DNA of 64,000 bases from Pseudomonas sp. LFM046 (GTDB lineage: Bacteria; Pseudomonadota; Gammaproteobacteria; Pseudomonadales; Pseudomonadaceae). Location of the stretch: assembly GCF_000949385.2 (NCBI RefSeq), contig NZ_JYKO02000001.1:2256620-2320619 (forward strand), read 5' to 3'. Positions 1 to 10,238 of this stretch are shown here, piece by piece. Both the position numbers and the translations under genes were made by a program. Position 1 is the first letter of the stretch, and the number at the start of each line of letters is the position of its first letter. Below the pieces are notes generated by a model that did no database searches, had not been told where the DNA came from, and saw only the letters and a program-made list of their open reading frames with translations.

Positions 1-67
1 TTCGCTCCGCTCTACCCATCCTACGTAACTTCACCGTTCCACCAGCGGAGCTGGGATCGGCCTCGAT

Positions 68-93
68 GGTGGACATGAAGAGCGATGTCCACC
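68..93. repeat. Intergenic hairpin repeat (GGTGGACAT type)
   Basis: GGTGGACAT and ATGTCCACC form a 9-bp inverted repeat around an 8-base loop. The same arms with a very similar loop recur near 32219 and 59209, so this is one member of a dispersed Pseudomonas-type intergenic palindrome family. No gene is seen in bases 1-161 apart from this and the next hairpin. Confidence 0.6.
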
Positions 94-123
94 CTACGGT
101 GGGATGTGTCGCGATCCAATGTG

Positions 124-154
124 GAACATCCACGTTCCGAGAGCGTGGATGTTC
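124..154 (-). terminator. Hairpin downstream of the GMC oxidoreductase gene
   Basis: GAACATCCACG and CGTGGATGTTC form a perfect 11-bp inverted repeat with a 9-base loop, just after the stop codon of the minus-strand gene that ends at 162. There is no clear U-run, so it may be a stabilising repeat rather than an intrinsic terminator. A variant of one arm also abuts the stop codon of the gene ending at 9050. Confidence 0.45.
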
Positions 155-161
155 ACTCGCC

Positions 162-1742
162 TCAGGCCGAGGCGACCCACTCGGCGCCGCGTTCGGCGAT
201 CATGATCGAGGCCGCGTTGGTATTGCCGCCGACCAGGGTCGGCATGATCGAGGCATCGATCACCCGCAGGCCTTCGATACCCTTCACGCGCAACTGGCTG
301 TCGACCACGGCCATCTCGTCCTGCCCCATCTTGCACGTGCCGACCGGGTGGTAGATGGAGTCGGTACGCTTGCGCAGCAGTTCGATCAGTTGCTCGTCGC
401 TGTGCAGGTCCTTGCTGTAGAAGTCCTTCAGGCCGAAGCGCGCCATGGGCGCCTGGGTGACGATCTCGCGGGCCATGCGATAGCCCTTGAGCAGGGTTTG
501 TACATCATCGTCGTGGCCCAGGAAGTTGGGGTCGATACGCGGTGCCGCGCTCGGGTCGGCGGAGGCCAGGCCGACGTGGCCGATGCTCTTGGGCCGCAGC
601 ACGCAGACGTGGCAGCTGAAGCCGTGCCCCCAGTGGAGCTTGCGGTTGTGGTCGTCGACCGTGCCGATCACCGAGTGCAGCTGGATATCCGGGCGCGCCA
701 GGTTTGCATCGGTCTTGAGGAAGCCGCCACCCTCGGCGCAGTTGCTCGCCAGCGGGCCACGCCGACGGCGCAGGTACTCGACCAGGGCCTTGCTCATTTT
801 CGGACTGCCGGTGACCGAAAAGCCCAGCAGCGAGGTGTCGCTGCTCTTGTAGCAAAGCACGACGTCCGGGTGATCCTGCAGGTTCTGGCCGACGCCCGGC
901 AGTTCATGCTGCACGGCAATGCCCTGGGGCTTGAGTTCCGACTCCGGGCCGATGCCGGAGAGCATCAGCAGGTGCGGGCTGCCGAAGGCACCGGCGGCCA
1001 GCAGGACTTCCTTGCGCGCCTTCAGTTGCAGGTGCACACCGTTGAGCCGGGCCTGCACGCCGACGGCCTGCTTGCCGTTGAGCAGGACGCGCTCGGCGTG
1101 GGCGCCGGTGAGCACGGTGAGGTTGCTGCGCTCACGGATCGGTTTGAGGAAGGCCGTGGCGGTGCTCCAGCGGCGGCCGTCGCGGATGGTCACGTCGTAG
1201 TAACCGACCCCCTCCTGTTGCACGCCATTGAAGTCGGGATTGAAACGATGGCCAGCGTTGATCGCGGCTTCCACAAAAGCCTCGGTAGCGGCGTGGCGAT
1301 GGGCTCGGCTGACGTACAGCTCGCCATCACCGCCGTGGTATTCGCTGCTGCCGCTGTGATGCATCTCGCTCTTGCGGAAGTAGGGCAGCACATCGGCGAA
1401 GGACCAACCTTCGTTGCCCAGCGCCTGCCAGTCGTCGAAGTCACTCTGGTGACCGCGGATATAGATCATGCCGTTGATCGAGCTGCTGCCGCCCAGCACC
1501 TTGCCGCGCGGCTGGTAGCCGATGCGCCCGCCCAGTCCCGGTTGCGCGACAGTGTGGAAAGCCCAGTTGACGTGGCGCGTCGGCAGGATCGCCGCCATGC
1601 CGACCGGGATATGGATCAGTGGCGAGCTGTCTTCCGGGCCGGCCTCCAGCAGGCAGACGCGGGTATCCGGATTGGCGCTCAGCCGGTTGGCCAGGACGCA
1701 GCCGGCAGAGCCGGCGCCAACGATGATGTAGTCGAATTCCAT
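162..1742 (-). CDS. GMC-family FAD alcohol/choline-type dehydrogenase
   Basis: A 526-residue glucose-methanol-choline oxidoreductase. The N-terminus has the FAD Rossmann motif GAGSAG right after MEFDY, then the GMC signature GSSSINGMIYIRG. The C-terminus has YHPVGTCKMG and GGNTNAASIMI, carrying the catalytic His and Asn of the family. I start it at the ATG at 1742 because the reading frame upstream is low-complexity and the Rossmann motif lies almost at this methionine. It is the last gene of the BVMO-ligase-esterase run, 73 bases after the esterase stop. By family it oxidises a primary alcohol to the aldehyde. In this setting the likely substrate is the alcohol released by the esterase (inference). 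It resembles the AlkJ/BetA branch and the exact substrate cannot be read from sequence. Confidence 0.88.
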   Translation of the reverse strand: MEFDYIIVGAGSAGCVLANRLSANPDTRVCLLEAGPEDSSPLIHIPVGMAAILPTRHVNWAFHTVAQPGLGGRIGYQPRGKVLGGSSSINGMIYIRGHQSDFDDWQALGNEGWSFADVLPYFRKSEMHHSGSSEYHGGDGELYVSRAHRHAATEAFVEAAINAGHRFNPDFNGVQQEGVGYYDVTIRDGRRWSTATAFLKPIRERSNLTVLTGAHAERVLLNGKQAVGVQARLNGVHLQLKARKEVLLAAGAFGSPHLLMLSGIGPESELKPQGIAVQHELPGVGQNLQDHPDVVLCYKSSDTSLLGFSVTGSPKMSKALVEYLRRRRGPLASNCAEGGGFLKTDANLARPDIQLHSVIGTVDDHNRKLHWGHGFSCHVCVLRPKSIGHVGLASADPSAAPRIDPNFLGHDDDVQTLLKGYRMAREIVTQAPMARFGLKDFYSKDLHSDEQLIELLRKRTDSIYHPVGTCKMGQDEMAVVDSQLRVKGIEGLRVIDASIMPTLVGGNTNAASIMIAERGAEWVASA

Positions 1743-1815
1743 CTTTGCGGGTCTCGAATAGGGGGCCAGGAAGGCGGTGGGCGGGAGGTATGTCGGGAGA
1801 CGATTCCCGGCCCCA

Positions 1816-2772
1816 CTAGCCATCCCAGTCCGTGTGGTCGTTGACGAAGCTTTGAATGCGCTGTGCGGCTGCACCGGCCTGGGGCAGGGCAGCGATCATC
1901 TGGAAGACATGGGGAAGCCGCTTCCAGATCTCCAGCTGCACCGGCACGCCGGCGGCATCGGCCCTCGCGGCGGCCCGAACGGAGTCATCCAGCAGCATTT
2001 CCGTGCTGCCCACCTGGAACAGCAACGGTGGAAGACCGGAAAAGTCTCCGAACAGGGGCGATACCGACGGTTGCGAATAGGTGTCGGCTGGCGCGTAGAA
2101 GCCGCGGATGCCCACCGCGAAGGCCAGGTTGAAGATCGGGTCGTGTGGCGCGTTGTCCAGTGCGCTCTTGCCGCTGAGGGTGAAATCCAGGAAGGGTGAG
2201 AGCAGCACTGCGCAGCTCGGCAGCGGCTGGTTGGCGGCCTTGAGGTGCTGCAGGGTGGCCATGACCAGGTTGCCGCCGGCGGAGTCGCCGGCGATCACGA
2301 TGTTCTTGGCCTTGAAACCCTGATCCAGCAACCACTGGTAGGCAGCGAGGCACTCGTGCAGCGCAGTGGGATAGGGGTGTTCGGGGGCCAGGCGGTAATC
2401 CAGCAGGAGCGCTCGGGTCTTCAGGGGCGGACACCAGGAGGCCACCATGGCGGCATACACCTCGGGCGTGTGAGCCACGAATGCCCCTCCATGGATATAG
2501 AGCAGGACCCGGTCCTGGCGGTAACCCCTGGGCGACAGCCACTGGGCAGCCACCCCATTGCACTCCACGCTTTCCCGTTGCACGTCTGCCAGGAGGGCGT
2601 TGGAGGCCTGGCGATTCAGCTGGCGGAATTTTTCACGCAGTTTCGGAATGTCGATGTGCAATCCATGCCGCGACTTCACCGAGATGCGCAGCAGCAGGTT
2701 GAGCAGCTCGCTTGCCCAGCGGCCCCGAGTGGGATGGATGACGCGAGTGAAGGCTTGCGCGTGAGTCGTCAT
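1816..2772 (-). CDS. Alpha/beta hydrolase, hormone-sensitive-lipase family esterase
   Basis: A 318-residue cytoplasmic esterase with the HSL oxyanion motif HGGAF (residues 94-98) and the nucleophile elbow GDSAG (162-166, Ser164). The late LPHVFQM carries the probable catalytic His, and there is no signal peptide. The gene lies 9 bases downstream of the acyl-CoA ligase, so co-transcription is very likely. Next to a Baeyer-Villiger monooxygenase it most plausibly hydrolyses the ester that enzyme makes, as EstF1, MekB or mycobacterial LipR are thought to do in comparable clusters (known families; function here inferred). Confidence 0.87.
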   Translation of the reverse strand: MTTHAQAFTRVIHPTRGRWASELLNLLLRISVKSRHGLHIDIPKLREKFRQLNRQASNALLADVQRESVECNGVAAQWLSPRGYRQDRVLLYIHGGAFVAHTPEVYAAMVASWCPPLKTRALLLDYRLAPEHPYPTALHECLAAYQWLLDQGFKAKNIVIAGDSAGGNLVMATLQHLKAANQPLPSCAVLLSPFLDFTLSGKSALDNAPHDPIFNLAFAVGIRGFYAPADTYSQPSVSPLFGDFSGLPPLLFQVGSTEMLLDDSVRAAARADAAGVPVQLEIWKRLPHVFQMIAALPQAGAAAQRIQSFVNDHTDWDG

Positions 2773-2781
2773 GGCGCCACC

Positions 2782-4419
<1,638 letters not shown>

Positions 4420-4524
4420 GGTGTTCTCGCCTTTTATTTTCATGGGTACTGATTGCCAGACTTGCCCTGTCTCGGGCCGGCAGTTAATGGCGTGGTGGCG
4501 TGCGCTTTCGCGAAAGCCGGTTAT

Positions 4525-6024
4525 TCAACCGGCAACTCGCGAAGGTTGTGCTTTGTATGCATCCTGCCTGGCAGGCAGAAACTCCAGGCGGCTGTCTTCG
4601 ACTGCGTCTTTCAACAACATCTTCTTGTCTCGGCCGTAATGCATGAACACATGCCAGGGGTAGGACTTACCCTGGCGCGGGAGGAAGTGTTGATCGCGTT
4701 GAATGTATCCGGACTTCATGGAGTTCATGATTCCGTCATTCAGTGCATTGTGTTCATGATCGTATGGGGTGACGACGTCGAAGTTGTTTTTCTCCATATG
4801 CCGGAACAACCGGCAAAGATACTTGGCTGCGAGGCTGACTTTCAGTGTCCAGGAAATGTTGGTGTAGCCGAAGATCCACGCCAGGTTAGGCAGGTTTTCC
4901 AGCAATACACCCTTGTAGGTCATTTGTTCGCCAACCGGATACGGGGTGCCATCGATCGACAGCGTCATTCCACCGAGTATCTGCAGCTTGAGTCCGGTCG
5001 CCGCGATAATGATGTCGGCCTCCAGTTCCTTGCCGGACTTCAAGAGAATTCCCTTCTCCGTGAAACGCTCAATGTGGTCGGTCTCAACGGAGGCTTTCCC
5101 GCTGCGCAGAGACTTGAACAGGTCGCCATCGGGTACGGCACAAAGACGCTCGTCCCAGGGCATGTACTTGGGGGTGAAATGACGCATGTCGACATTCGGG
5201 CCGACTTGCTTGCGGACATGGGAGAGGATGATTGAGCGCATCAGCCTCGGCCATTGCCGGCACGCAATGTAGGCGGCGCGGTACATCAGGATATTGCGCT
5301 TGCGTGCCAGCCCTTTCGCCCAGCTTGCCGGCATGATGCGGGCCAGTGCGGTGGTCAGCTTGTCGACCGACGGCAGTGAGTAAACATAGGAAGGGGAGCG
5401 TTGCAGCATGGTGATATGCCCGGCGGTGTCCGCCATGGCCGGAATCAGCGTGGCTGCGGTGGCACCGCTACCGATCACTACAACTTTCTTGCCCTTGTAG
5501 TTCAGGTCTTCAGGCCAGTGTTGCGGGTGAATCCTGATGCCTTTGAAGTTCTCTTCGCCCGGGAACTCGGGGAGGAAACCCTCATCGTGGTTGTAATAAC
5601 CGGTGCAGCACACAAGGTAGTTGCAACTGTAGTGTTTGATTTCGCCGCTGGGTTCATGCAGGGCAGTCACTTGCCATAGGCGCTGTTGGCTGGACCAGTT
5701 TGCGCCGGTGATCTTGAGGCCGTAATGGACTTTATCGGCGATTCCATATTCCGCCGCTGTGTCCTGGATATAACGGCGGAGTGATGCGCCATCGGCGAGA
5801 ATCTTGGAGCTGTCCCAGAGGCGAAACTTGTAGCCGTAGCTGAGCATGTCCGAGTCAGAGCGGATTCCCGGGTAACGGAAAAGATCCCACGTCCCACCGA
5901 TGCATTTGCGGCGCTCCAGGATGGCAAGGCTCCTTCCCGGAAACTCTTCGGTCATATGGCAGGCAGTGCCAATTCCGGACAGGCCTGCGCCAATAATCAA
6001 AGTGTCGTAATGATGATTGCTCAT
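4525..6024 (-). CDS. Type I Baeyer-Villiger / flavin-containing monooxygenase
   Basis: A 499-residue FAD/NADPH monooxygenase. The first Rossmann motif GAGLSG is at residues 12-17 and the second, GSGATA, at 185-190. Between them FKGIRIHPQHWP (160-171) matches the type I BVMO fingerprint FxGxxxHxxxW exactly. A purine-rich CACGGAGA lies upstream of the ATG. It is the first recognisable gene of a four-enzyme operon with ligase, esterase and GMC dehydrogenase. The enzyme would insert oxygen next to a ketone to form an ester or lactone. The closest layouts I know are the mycobacterial mymA operon and Pseudomonas alkanone clusters. The true ketone is unknown. Confidence 0.9.
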   Translation of the reverse strand: MSNHHYDTLIIGAGLSGIGTACHMTEEFPGRSLAILERRKCIGGTWDLFRYPGIRSDSDMLSYGYKFRLWDSSKILADGASLRRYIQDTAAEYGIADKVHYGLKITGANWSSQQRLWQVTALHEPSGEIKHYSCNYLVCCTGYYNHDEGFLPEFPGEENFKGIRIHPQHWPEDLNYKGKKVVVIGSGATAATLIPAMADTAGHITMLQRSPSYVYSLPSVDKLTTALARIMPASWAKGLARKRNILMYRAAYIACRQWPRLMRSIILSHVRKQVGPNVDMRHFTPKYMPWDERLCAVPDGDLFKSLRSGKASVETDHIERFTEKGILLKSGKELEADIIIAATGLKLQILGGMTLSIDGTPYPVGEQMTYKGVLLENLPNLAWIFGYTNISWTLKVSLAAKYLCRLFRHMEKNNFDVVTPYDHEHNALNDGIMNSMKSGYIQRDQHFLPRQGKSYPWHVFMHYGRDKKMLLKDAVEDSRLEFLPARQDAYKAQPSRVAG

Positions 6025-6041
6025 GAATATCTCCGTGCCTG

Positions 6042-6338
6042 TCAGAACAAGCAGGGCAATTGATTGATGGAATCGGCTTCAGAAGCGATGAGCCCCATCA
6101 ATGACGACTCCTGAAGAGCCGAATGGGGAATGCCTGGCACGGGCAAGTCGCGAGCGGACACAACCAGGTTCAGGTTGGTTCTGCTCCCTGCGGAGTTCAG
6201 GCGCTGACTGTGCTGCTCATCGGTGTGTCGAAACCGGATGGTCTGGCGGCAAGCAAGGGGGGAGGGTGAGCCACCGGGAACGTCCATGAGGGCGGCGAAA
6301 ACGTCGCTGGGACCGGGGCGGCTTGTGGAGTCTTTCAT
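6042..6338 (-). CDS. Possible small ORF heading the BVMO operon
   Basis: A 98-codon frame begins with a GGAG ribosome site well spaced before its ATG and ends 17 bases before the BVMO start. The predicted protein has no recognisable domain and mixed codon use, so it may be a leader region rather than a gene. Its start is 60-85 bases from the proposed operator pair at 6397-6433, the same distance seen at the other target genes in this block, which suggests transcription enters here. I do not recognise the product. Confidence 0.33.
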   Translation of the reverse strand: MKDSTSRPGPSDVFAALMDVPGGSPSPLACRQTIRFRHTDEQHSQRLNSAGSRTNLNLVVSARDLPVPGIPHSALQESSLMGLIASEADSINQLPCLF

Positions 6339-6396
6339 GAGCGGAGCTCCTGAAGCTTTTGTTGTTTTGCAGGACTGTAATCCGCTGCAAATATTT

Positions 6397-6433
6397 ACGC
6401 AACAGTTGTTATGGAAAAAGATCGTTACGCAAA
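6397..6433 (-). promoter_or_regulatory. Putative TetR operator pair upstream of the BVMO operon
   Basis: CGCAAC-AGTT-GTTATG (6398-6413) is a near-palindrome matching CATAAC-N4-GTTATG, followed by a second half-site CGTTACGCAAA (6423-6433). Equivalent elements precede the amine oxidase, the PotF-like gene and the dioxygenase operon, all in the same orientation relative to the gene. Otherwise bases 6025-6524 contain only the small ORF at 6042-6338 and AT-rich promoter-like sequence. Confidence 0.55.
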
Positions 6434-6524
6434 ATTTTGCCGACCTGCGGTCGCAGGGGCGTGTGTGTTTTCCAGAGGGTGTTAGCCGGGTGGGCGATGG
6501 CGAGCATCCCTGCCCGCCAGCGGG

Positions 6525-7205
6525 TCAGTGGGCGCTGTGAGACTGCGCTGGCGCCAGGCCGGAGAGGTAGTGAACCGTGGCCTGGAGTTCCTCATCCGAA
6601 AGCGAGCCGGCCATGGCGTTCATGACCTGGCTGGGGTCCTGACGCTGGCCTTGTTTGAAGGCCTGCAACTGGTCGGACAGGTAGTCCGCGCCTTGTCCGG
6701 CGATGCGGGGGCCGAGGGGGCCGCCGGAGAGGTTCTCGCCATGGCACGCAATACATCCCTTGGCCGCAACAACCGCCTGCCCACGCTTCGCCAGGGCGTC
6801 GTCCGGCTCGGGTGCCTCAGTCGTATCCGGTGTCTGGCGGGAGAAGTAGTCCGCCAGTGCCTTGATCTGCGTATCGCTCAGGTTCGCCGCCAGCGGCCCC
6901 ATCTGCGCGCTGTGGCGACGGCCTTCGGCAAAGGCGTGCAACTGCGCCTCGATATAGGGCGCCGGCTGACCGGCAAGGGCGGCGTACTGCGCATCCCGTG
7001 GCTGGCCGTTGACGCCATGGCAGAGCGCGCAGGAGTCCTGGATCTGCGGCCAGGCGCCGCCATTGGCCTCGTAGGCGATGTAGTACCGGTCCACGGCGTC
7101 CATGAACCGATAACCCGCCAGCATTTCCGGACCGACAACGGCTGCCGCTGTCGTCAGGCCCGCCACCATGACGGCGGCGCCGATAAGAAGGACTCGTTTC
7201 ATCAT
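6525..7205 (-). CDS. Di-haem c-type cytochrome
   Basis: A 226-residue protein with an N-terminal signal or anchor segment and two c-haem sites, CALCH (residues 59-63) and CIACH (151-155), each in a cytochrome c4-like half. It acts in the periplasm. Its start overlaps the stop of the flavin amine oxidase (ATGATG across 7200-7205), so the two are translationally coupled. This pairing suggests that the cytochrome takes electrons from the exported amine oxidase, as a cytochrome c does for nicotine oxidoreductase NicA2 (known precedent, inference here). Start may be either of the two adjacent ATGs. Confidence 0.88.
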   Translation of the reverse strand: MMKRVLLIGAAVMVAGLTTAAAVVGPEMLAGYRFMDAVDRYYIAYEANGGAWPQIQDSCALCHGVNGQPRDAQYAALAGQPAPYIEAQLHAFAEGRRHSAQMGPLAANLSDTQIKALADYFSRQTPDTTEAPEPDDALAKRGQAVVAAKGCIACHGENLSGGPLGPRIAGQGADYLSDQLQAFKQGQRQDPSQVMNAMAGSLSDEELQATVHYLSGLAPAQSHSAH

Positions 7206-8689
7206 GCGCTCCTCCCGGCTTTTACCAGCGCCTGGAGGGCCTCGAGTGCTGCCCGGTGGCCGGAGCGCACGGCACCGTCCATGCCGCTGGCCCAGAGATC
7301 GGCCGTTTCAGTGCCGGACCAGATCAGGCGACCGACCGGGGGCTTCAGGTACTGGCCCCAGCGGGTCAGGAAGCCGGGTGGTATGGAGCCGACGCAAGTC
7401 AGGGTCCAGGGATCGACCTTGCCCCAGTCATGGTCGTGGTACTGGGTGGGGTGCAGCGCTTCGTCGCCCAGTACCTGCGCGTAGATAGCCGACAGGGTGC
7501 TCTCGGCGCGCTTGGGATCGTGGGGCAGCTGTGCGGTCCTGACGAAAGCGGCGAGGACACCGACGCTGCCATCCGGGGGCGAGTTGTCGTAGGAGAGGAT
7601 CAGCGGTCCGTCGGCTTGCGTGATCTGGCCGTTCAGGCCCTGTTCCCGCCAGAACGGGCGCTTATAGACATGCACGGTCTTGCGCATGGGGGCGTGGGAA
7701 GGCCAGAGGCGTTGCAACTGCGCACGTCCGTCGGGAAGCGGCGGGTCGAAAACGATCTGGTTGCACAGCGCCGGGTGCAGCGCGGCGATGACCTGGCGGG
7801 CGCGAATGACGCCCTGGTCGGTATGGAGTTCGACGACGTCGCGATCCCAGCCGACGATCCTGCGCACCGGGCACGACAATTTGACCTTGTCGCCCAGGGC
7901 CTCCGCCATCTTGATGCTGAGAATCTGGGAGCCGCCGACGAAGCGGGTCTCCTGGGCGCCGCCCTTGAACCCCTCGAGCTTCTCCATGCTGCAGTCAGCG
8001 GAGTTGATGAGGGAGAGGTAGTGCAACAACGCCAGGTTCGAAGGGGGCGTGCCGGTGGTCAGTCCGATGGACGCATCGAAGCTGAGCCTGGCCTGATTGT
8101 CGACCCCCTGCTGCGCCAGCCACTGGCCCACCGAGAGTTGGTCGATGGCCGCCGCATCCGCCGCCGTCCAGGGCTCCTTGCTGGGAACGCCCCGCGCCAA
8201 TTCATTGAGCTTTTCTGTGATCGGGTTGCTGGCGCCCTGGCCGCTGGTGAGGTCTTCCTCATACTTGGCGCCACCCACCAGATACACGTTCTTGCCCTGG
8301 TAGTAGGTGGGGAAGGTGTCGACCTCGAGCTCGCGGGCCAGGTCGAAGATGGAGGTCTGGCCAGGGCCGATCCATTGGCCGCCGGCTTCCGAGACGACCC
8401 CGTTGCCCAGGTCGTGGTTGTAGGTGCGGCCACCCACCCGGTCTCGGGCTTCCAGCACGGCGAGGGATTCGCAGCCGGCTCGCTGCAGGTCCCGTGCGGC
8501 CGTCAGGCCGGCCAGCCCAGCGCCGATGATGACCACGTCCAGGACGTCTGCCTGTCCTGCCCGCAGTACCTGGGCCGTGGCTCGTCCGCTGAGCGCTATT
8601 CCGCCCACCAGGGTCGCGCTTCCAATTGCCTGAAGAAGCAGGCGCCGCCGGCGTGCGGTCAGCGATAAATCATGGTTTTCAGATGCCAT
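7202..8689 (-). CDS. Tat-exported flavin amine oxidase/dehydrogenase
   Basis: A 495-residue MAO-type flavoprotein. I start it at the ATG at 8689, which has GAGGCGAAG just upstream. This exposes a twin-arginine signal (TARRRRLLLQ followed by a hydrophobic stretch and ATAQ). The FAD motif GAGLAG is at residues 56-61, AGGQWIGPGQ follows in the family position, and WASGMDGAV near the end binds FAD. By family it oxidises an amine to an imine, which hydrolyses to a carbonyl. The coupled cytochrome gene points to a dehydrogenase rather than an O2-using oxidase. The product carbonyl could feed the neighbouring BVMO (inference). Confidence 0.88.
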   Translation of the reverse strand: MASENHDLSLTARRRRLLLQAIGSATLVGGIALSGRATAQVLRAGQADVLDVVIIGAGLAGLTAARDLQRAGCESLAVLEARDRVGGRTYNHDLGNGVVSEAGGQWIGPGQTSIFDLARELEVDTFPTYYQGKNVYLVGGAKYEEDLTSGQGASNPITEKLNELARGVPSKEPWTAADAAAIDQLSVGQWLAQQGVDNQARLSFDASIGLTTGTPPSNLALLHYLSLINSADCSMEKLEGFKGGAQETRFVGGSQILSIKMAEALGDKVKLSCPVRRIVGWDRDVVELHTDQGVIRARQVIAALHPALCNQIVFDPPLPDGRAQLQRLWPSHAPMRKTVHVYKRPFWREQGLNGQITQADGPLILSYDNSPPDGSVGVLAAFVRTAQLPHDPKRAESTLSAIYAQVLGDEALHPTQYHDHDWGKVDPWTLTCVGSIPPGFLTRWGQYLKPPVGRLIWSGTETADLWASGMDGAVRSGHRAALEALQALVKAGRSA

Positions 8690-8721
8690 CTTCGCCTCGG
8701 TCAACTCTATTGTTTTAATTA

Positions 8722-8742
8722 AGATAACTGACGTTATGTAAA
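8722..8742 (-). promoter_or_regulatory. Putative TetR operator at the amine oxidase promoter
   Basis: GATAAC-TGAC-GTTATG (8723-8738) is the best palindrome of the set and runs on into TAAA, giving the shared right half YGTTAYGYAAA. It lies 33-49 bases upstream of the chosen start, which is promoter territory. Confidence 0.58.
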
Positions 8743-8850
8743 GTACTCCACAACGGGGACGATGCAAAGCGAAGAATGGCGGGAAGGGGACAGCGGCCTG
8801 CGTCAGGGTCATGGCAGGGCGAGTAGCAGGTTCATCCTGCTGATCGGGGC

Positions 8851-8910
8851 ATTTGAAATTGGAAACCACGCCCTTAGGACGTGGTCACGAGTAACCGGCT
8901 CTGCCTGTTA
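8851..8910. repeat. Dispersed palindromic element, copy 1
   Basis: A roughly 60-bp element with a CCACGCCC...GGACGTGG hairpin and flanks that match, base for base over long stretches, a second copy at 29654-29714. Hairpins of this kind resemble REP units or ends of IS200/IS605-like elements, but no transposase is present. It occupies the middle of the gap 8690-9049, which otherwise contains only the amine oxidase promoter. Confidence 0.6.
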
Positions 8911-9049
8911 CGACTCAATGTGTCTCAACAGAGCACCGGAGTTGACCAGGTAGGGTGGGGTACGTGCAGGAGTTTCGCTCCAGGTGTATCGGGAGGCCCC
9001 GCCCCTTATAGGGACCAAAAGCAAGTCCCCGTTCGACGAACGTGGATGT

Positions 9050-10183
9050 TTACTCCGGCTTGTCCGCAGCCAGATGAGACCAGGCGGCGTCTATCGCGCG
9101 TTTCTGGGAATCGGACTGCCGCTCCAGGAAGAACAGACGCCTGCGTTCTTCCTGGCTCGGGATGGCCAGGTCGGGAAGCAGTTGTCGATTGCGTTCGAGA
9201 TCCAGGTCGAAGCTGGGGATGAAGTGGGTCGCCGTGGCGTTTCGCGCCGCAATGCCAGGTTGCAGCATGTAGTCGATGAAGCGGTAGGCCGCTTCGCGGT
9301 TCGGGGCATTGCGGGGAATGGCCAGGCTGTCGATGAACATCAGCCCGCCTTCAAGGGGAATGCTGAAGCGGAGCGCGCCCTTGTCGTTGGCCATGGCGGC
9401 AATGCCGTTCCAGGTGATGGCCGCGCATATCCGGCCTTCGGAAAGCTGGGAAACGAGGTCCGTGAAGGCTTTCGGGCCAAGGGGGACCCCCAGATCGCCG
9501 ATTTCGCGAGTCGCCTTGTCGATGCCACGGGCGCTCTGGGTGCGGAGGTTCTTGCCGCGGTAGTTCAGGTACAGGGAAAGGGTCTGTTCCGGCTCGTTGT
9601 GCAAGACCGCGCCACAAGCTTTCAGCTTGCCTGCACTGGCCGGGTCGAAGAGGACGCTCCAGCTGTTCGCGACGGGCGCCTGCAGTGCCTGAGACGCTGC
9701 GCGCTCATTGACGACGAGGCCCACGGTGCCCCACATGTAGGGCGCAACGTACTGGTCGGCCCGGCCCTTGGAGGTCAGTTTGGCCAGCAGCTCGTCGCTC
9801 ACTTCGGCCCGGTTCGGCAGATCAGCCACGTCCAGCTCGAGAAGCTGGTTTTCCTTGATCAGGCGCTCAAGCTGGAAATCAGTGGGGACGATGACGTCGA
9901 AGCGCTTGCCGGAGGCCAGGTCCGCCTCCAGTTCCGCCGCTGTCGCGAACTGGCTGTACTCGACCCTGATGCCGGTATCCCGCTCGAAATCACGGAGCAC
10001 GTCCGGGGCGATGTAATCCGCCCAGTTGTGCACCTTCACGACGTTCTCCGCGCTTGCCTGAAGCGCCAGGAGCGAGAGTCCGATACCTAGCAGTCGCCTG
10101 ATGCGGGCCGGTATTCCACGACGGTCGTAACGGGGGGCTCGTCCCCCCTTGGACAGCGATAACACCTTGGTTCCCAGGTCCAT
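9050..10183 (-). CDS. PotD/PotF-type periplasmic polyamine-binding protein
   Basis: A 377-residue extracellular solute-binding protein of the spermidine/putrescine family. It has an N-terminal signal region ending near ALQASAE, followed by the family opening VVKVHNWADYIAPDVL and a central RFDVIVPTDFQLERLI. I choose the ATG at 10183 because GAGGGCGAAG precedes it closely; an in-frame ATG five codons earlier lacks this. No ABC permease or ATPase gene is adjacent, so either the transporter is elsewhere or the protein acts as a sensor-type binding protein. Its place beside the amine oxidase and the shared operator suggest that it captures the amine substrate (inference). Confidence 0.85.
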   Translation of the reverse strand: MDLGTKVLSLSKGGRAPRYDRRGIPARIRRLLGIGLSLLALQASAENVVKVHNWADYIAPDVLRDFERDTGIRVEYSQFATAAELEADLASGKRFDVIVPTDFQLERLIKENQLLELDVADLPNRAEVSDELLAKLTSKGRADQYVAPYMWGTVGLVVNERAASQALQAPVANSWSVLFDPASAGKLKACGAVLHNEPEQTLSLYLNYRGKNLRTQSARGIDKATREIGDLGVPLGPKAFTDLVSQLSEGRICAAITWNGIAAMANDKGALRFSIPLEGGLMFIDSLAIPRNAPNREAAYRFIDYMLQPGIAARNATATHFIPSFDLDLERNRQLLPDLAIPSQEERRRLFFLERQSDSQKRAIDAAWSHLAADKPE

Positions 10184-10216
10184 CTTCGCCCTCAACACAT
10201 GGTTGTTTTTTAATTA

Positions 10217-10238
10217 TTGTTTCATGCGTTACGCAAAA
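10217..10238 (-). promoter_or_regulatory. Putative TetR half-operator at the PotF-like gene
   Basis: CGTTACGCAAA (10227-10237) is identical to the second half-site upstream of the BVMO operon. The left half of the palindrome is poorly conserved here. It lies about 45 bases upstream of the start codon. Confidence 0.45.

Noticed and set aside
66-1844. Long plus-strand frame opposite the GMC dehydrogenase gene
   Set aside because: It is the antisense shadow of a high-GC gene. It has no ribosome site or recognisable protein motif, while the minus strand has a full GMC signature set.
6132-6150. A TGGCACG sequence resembling the -24 box of a sigma-54 promoter
   Set aside because: The -12 TTGC part is absent at the needed distance, and it points away from the minus-strand operon.
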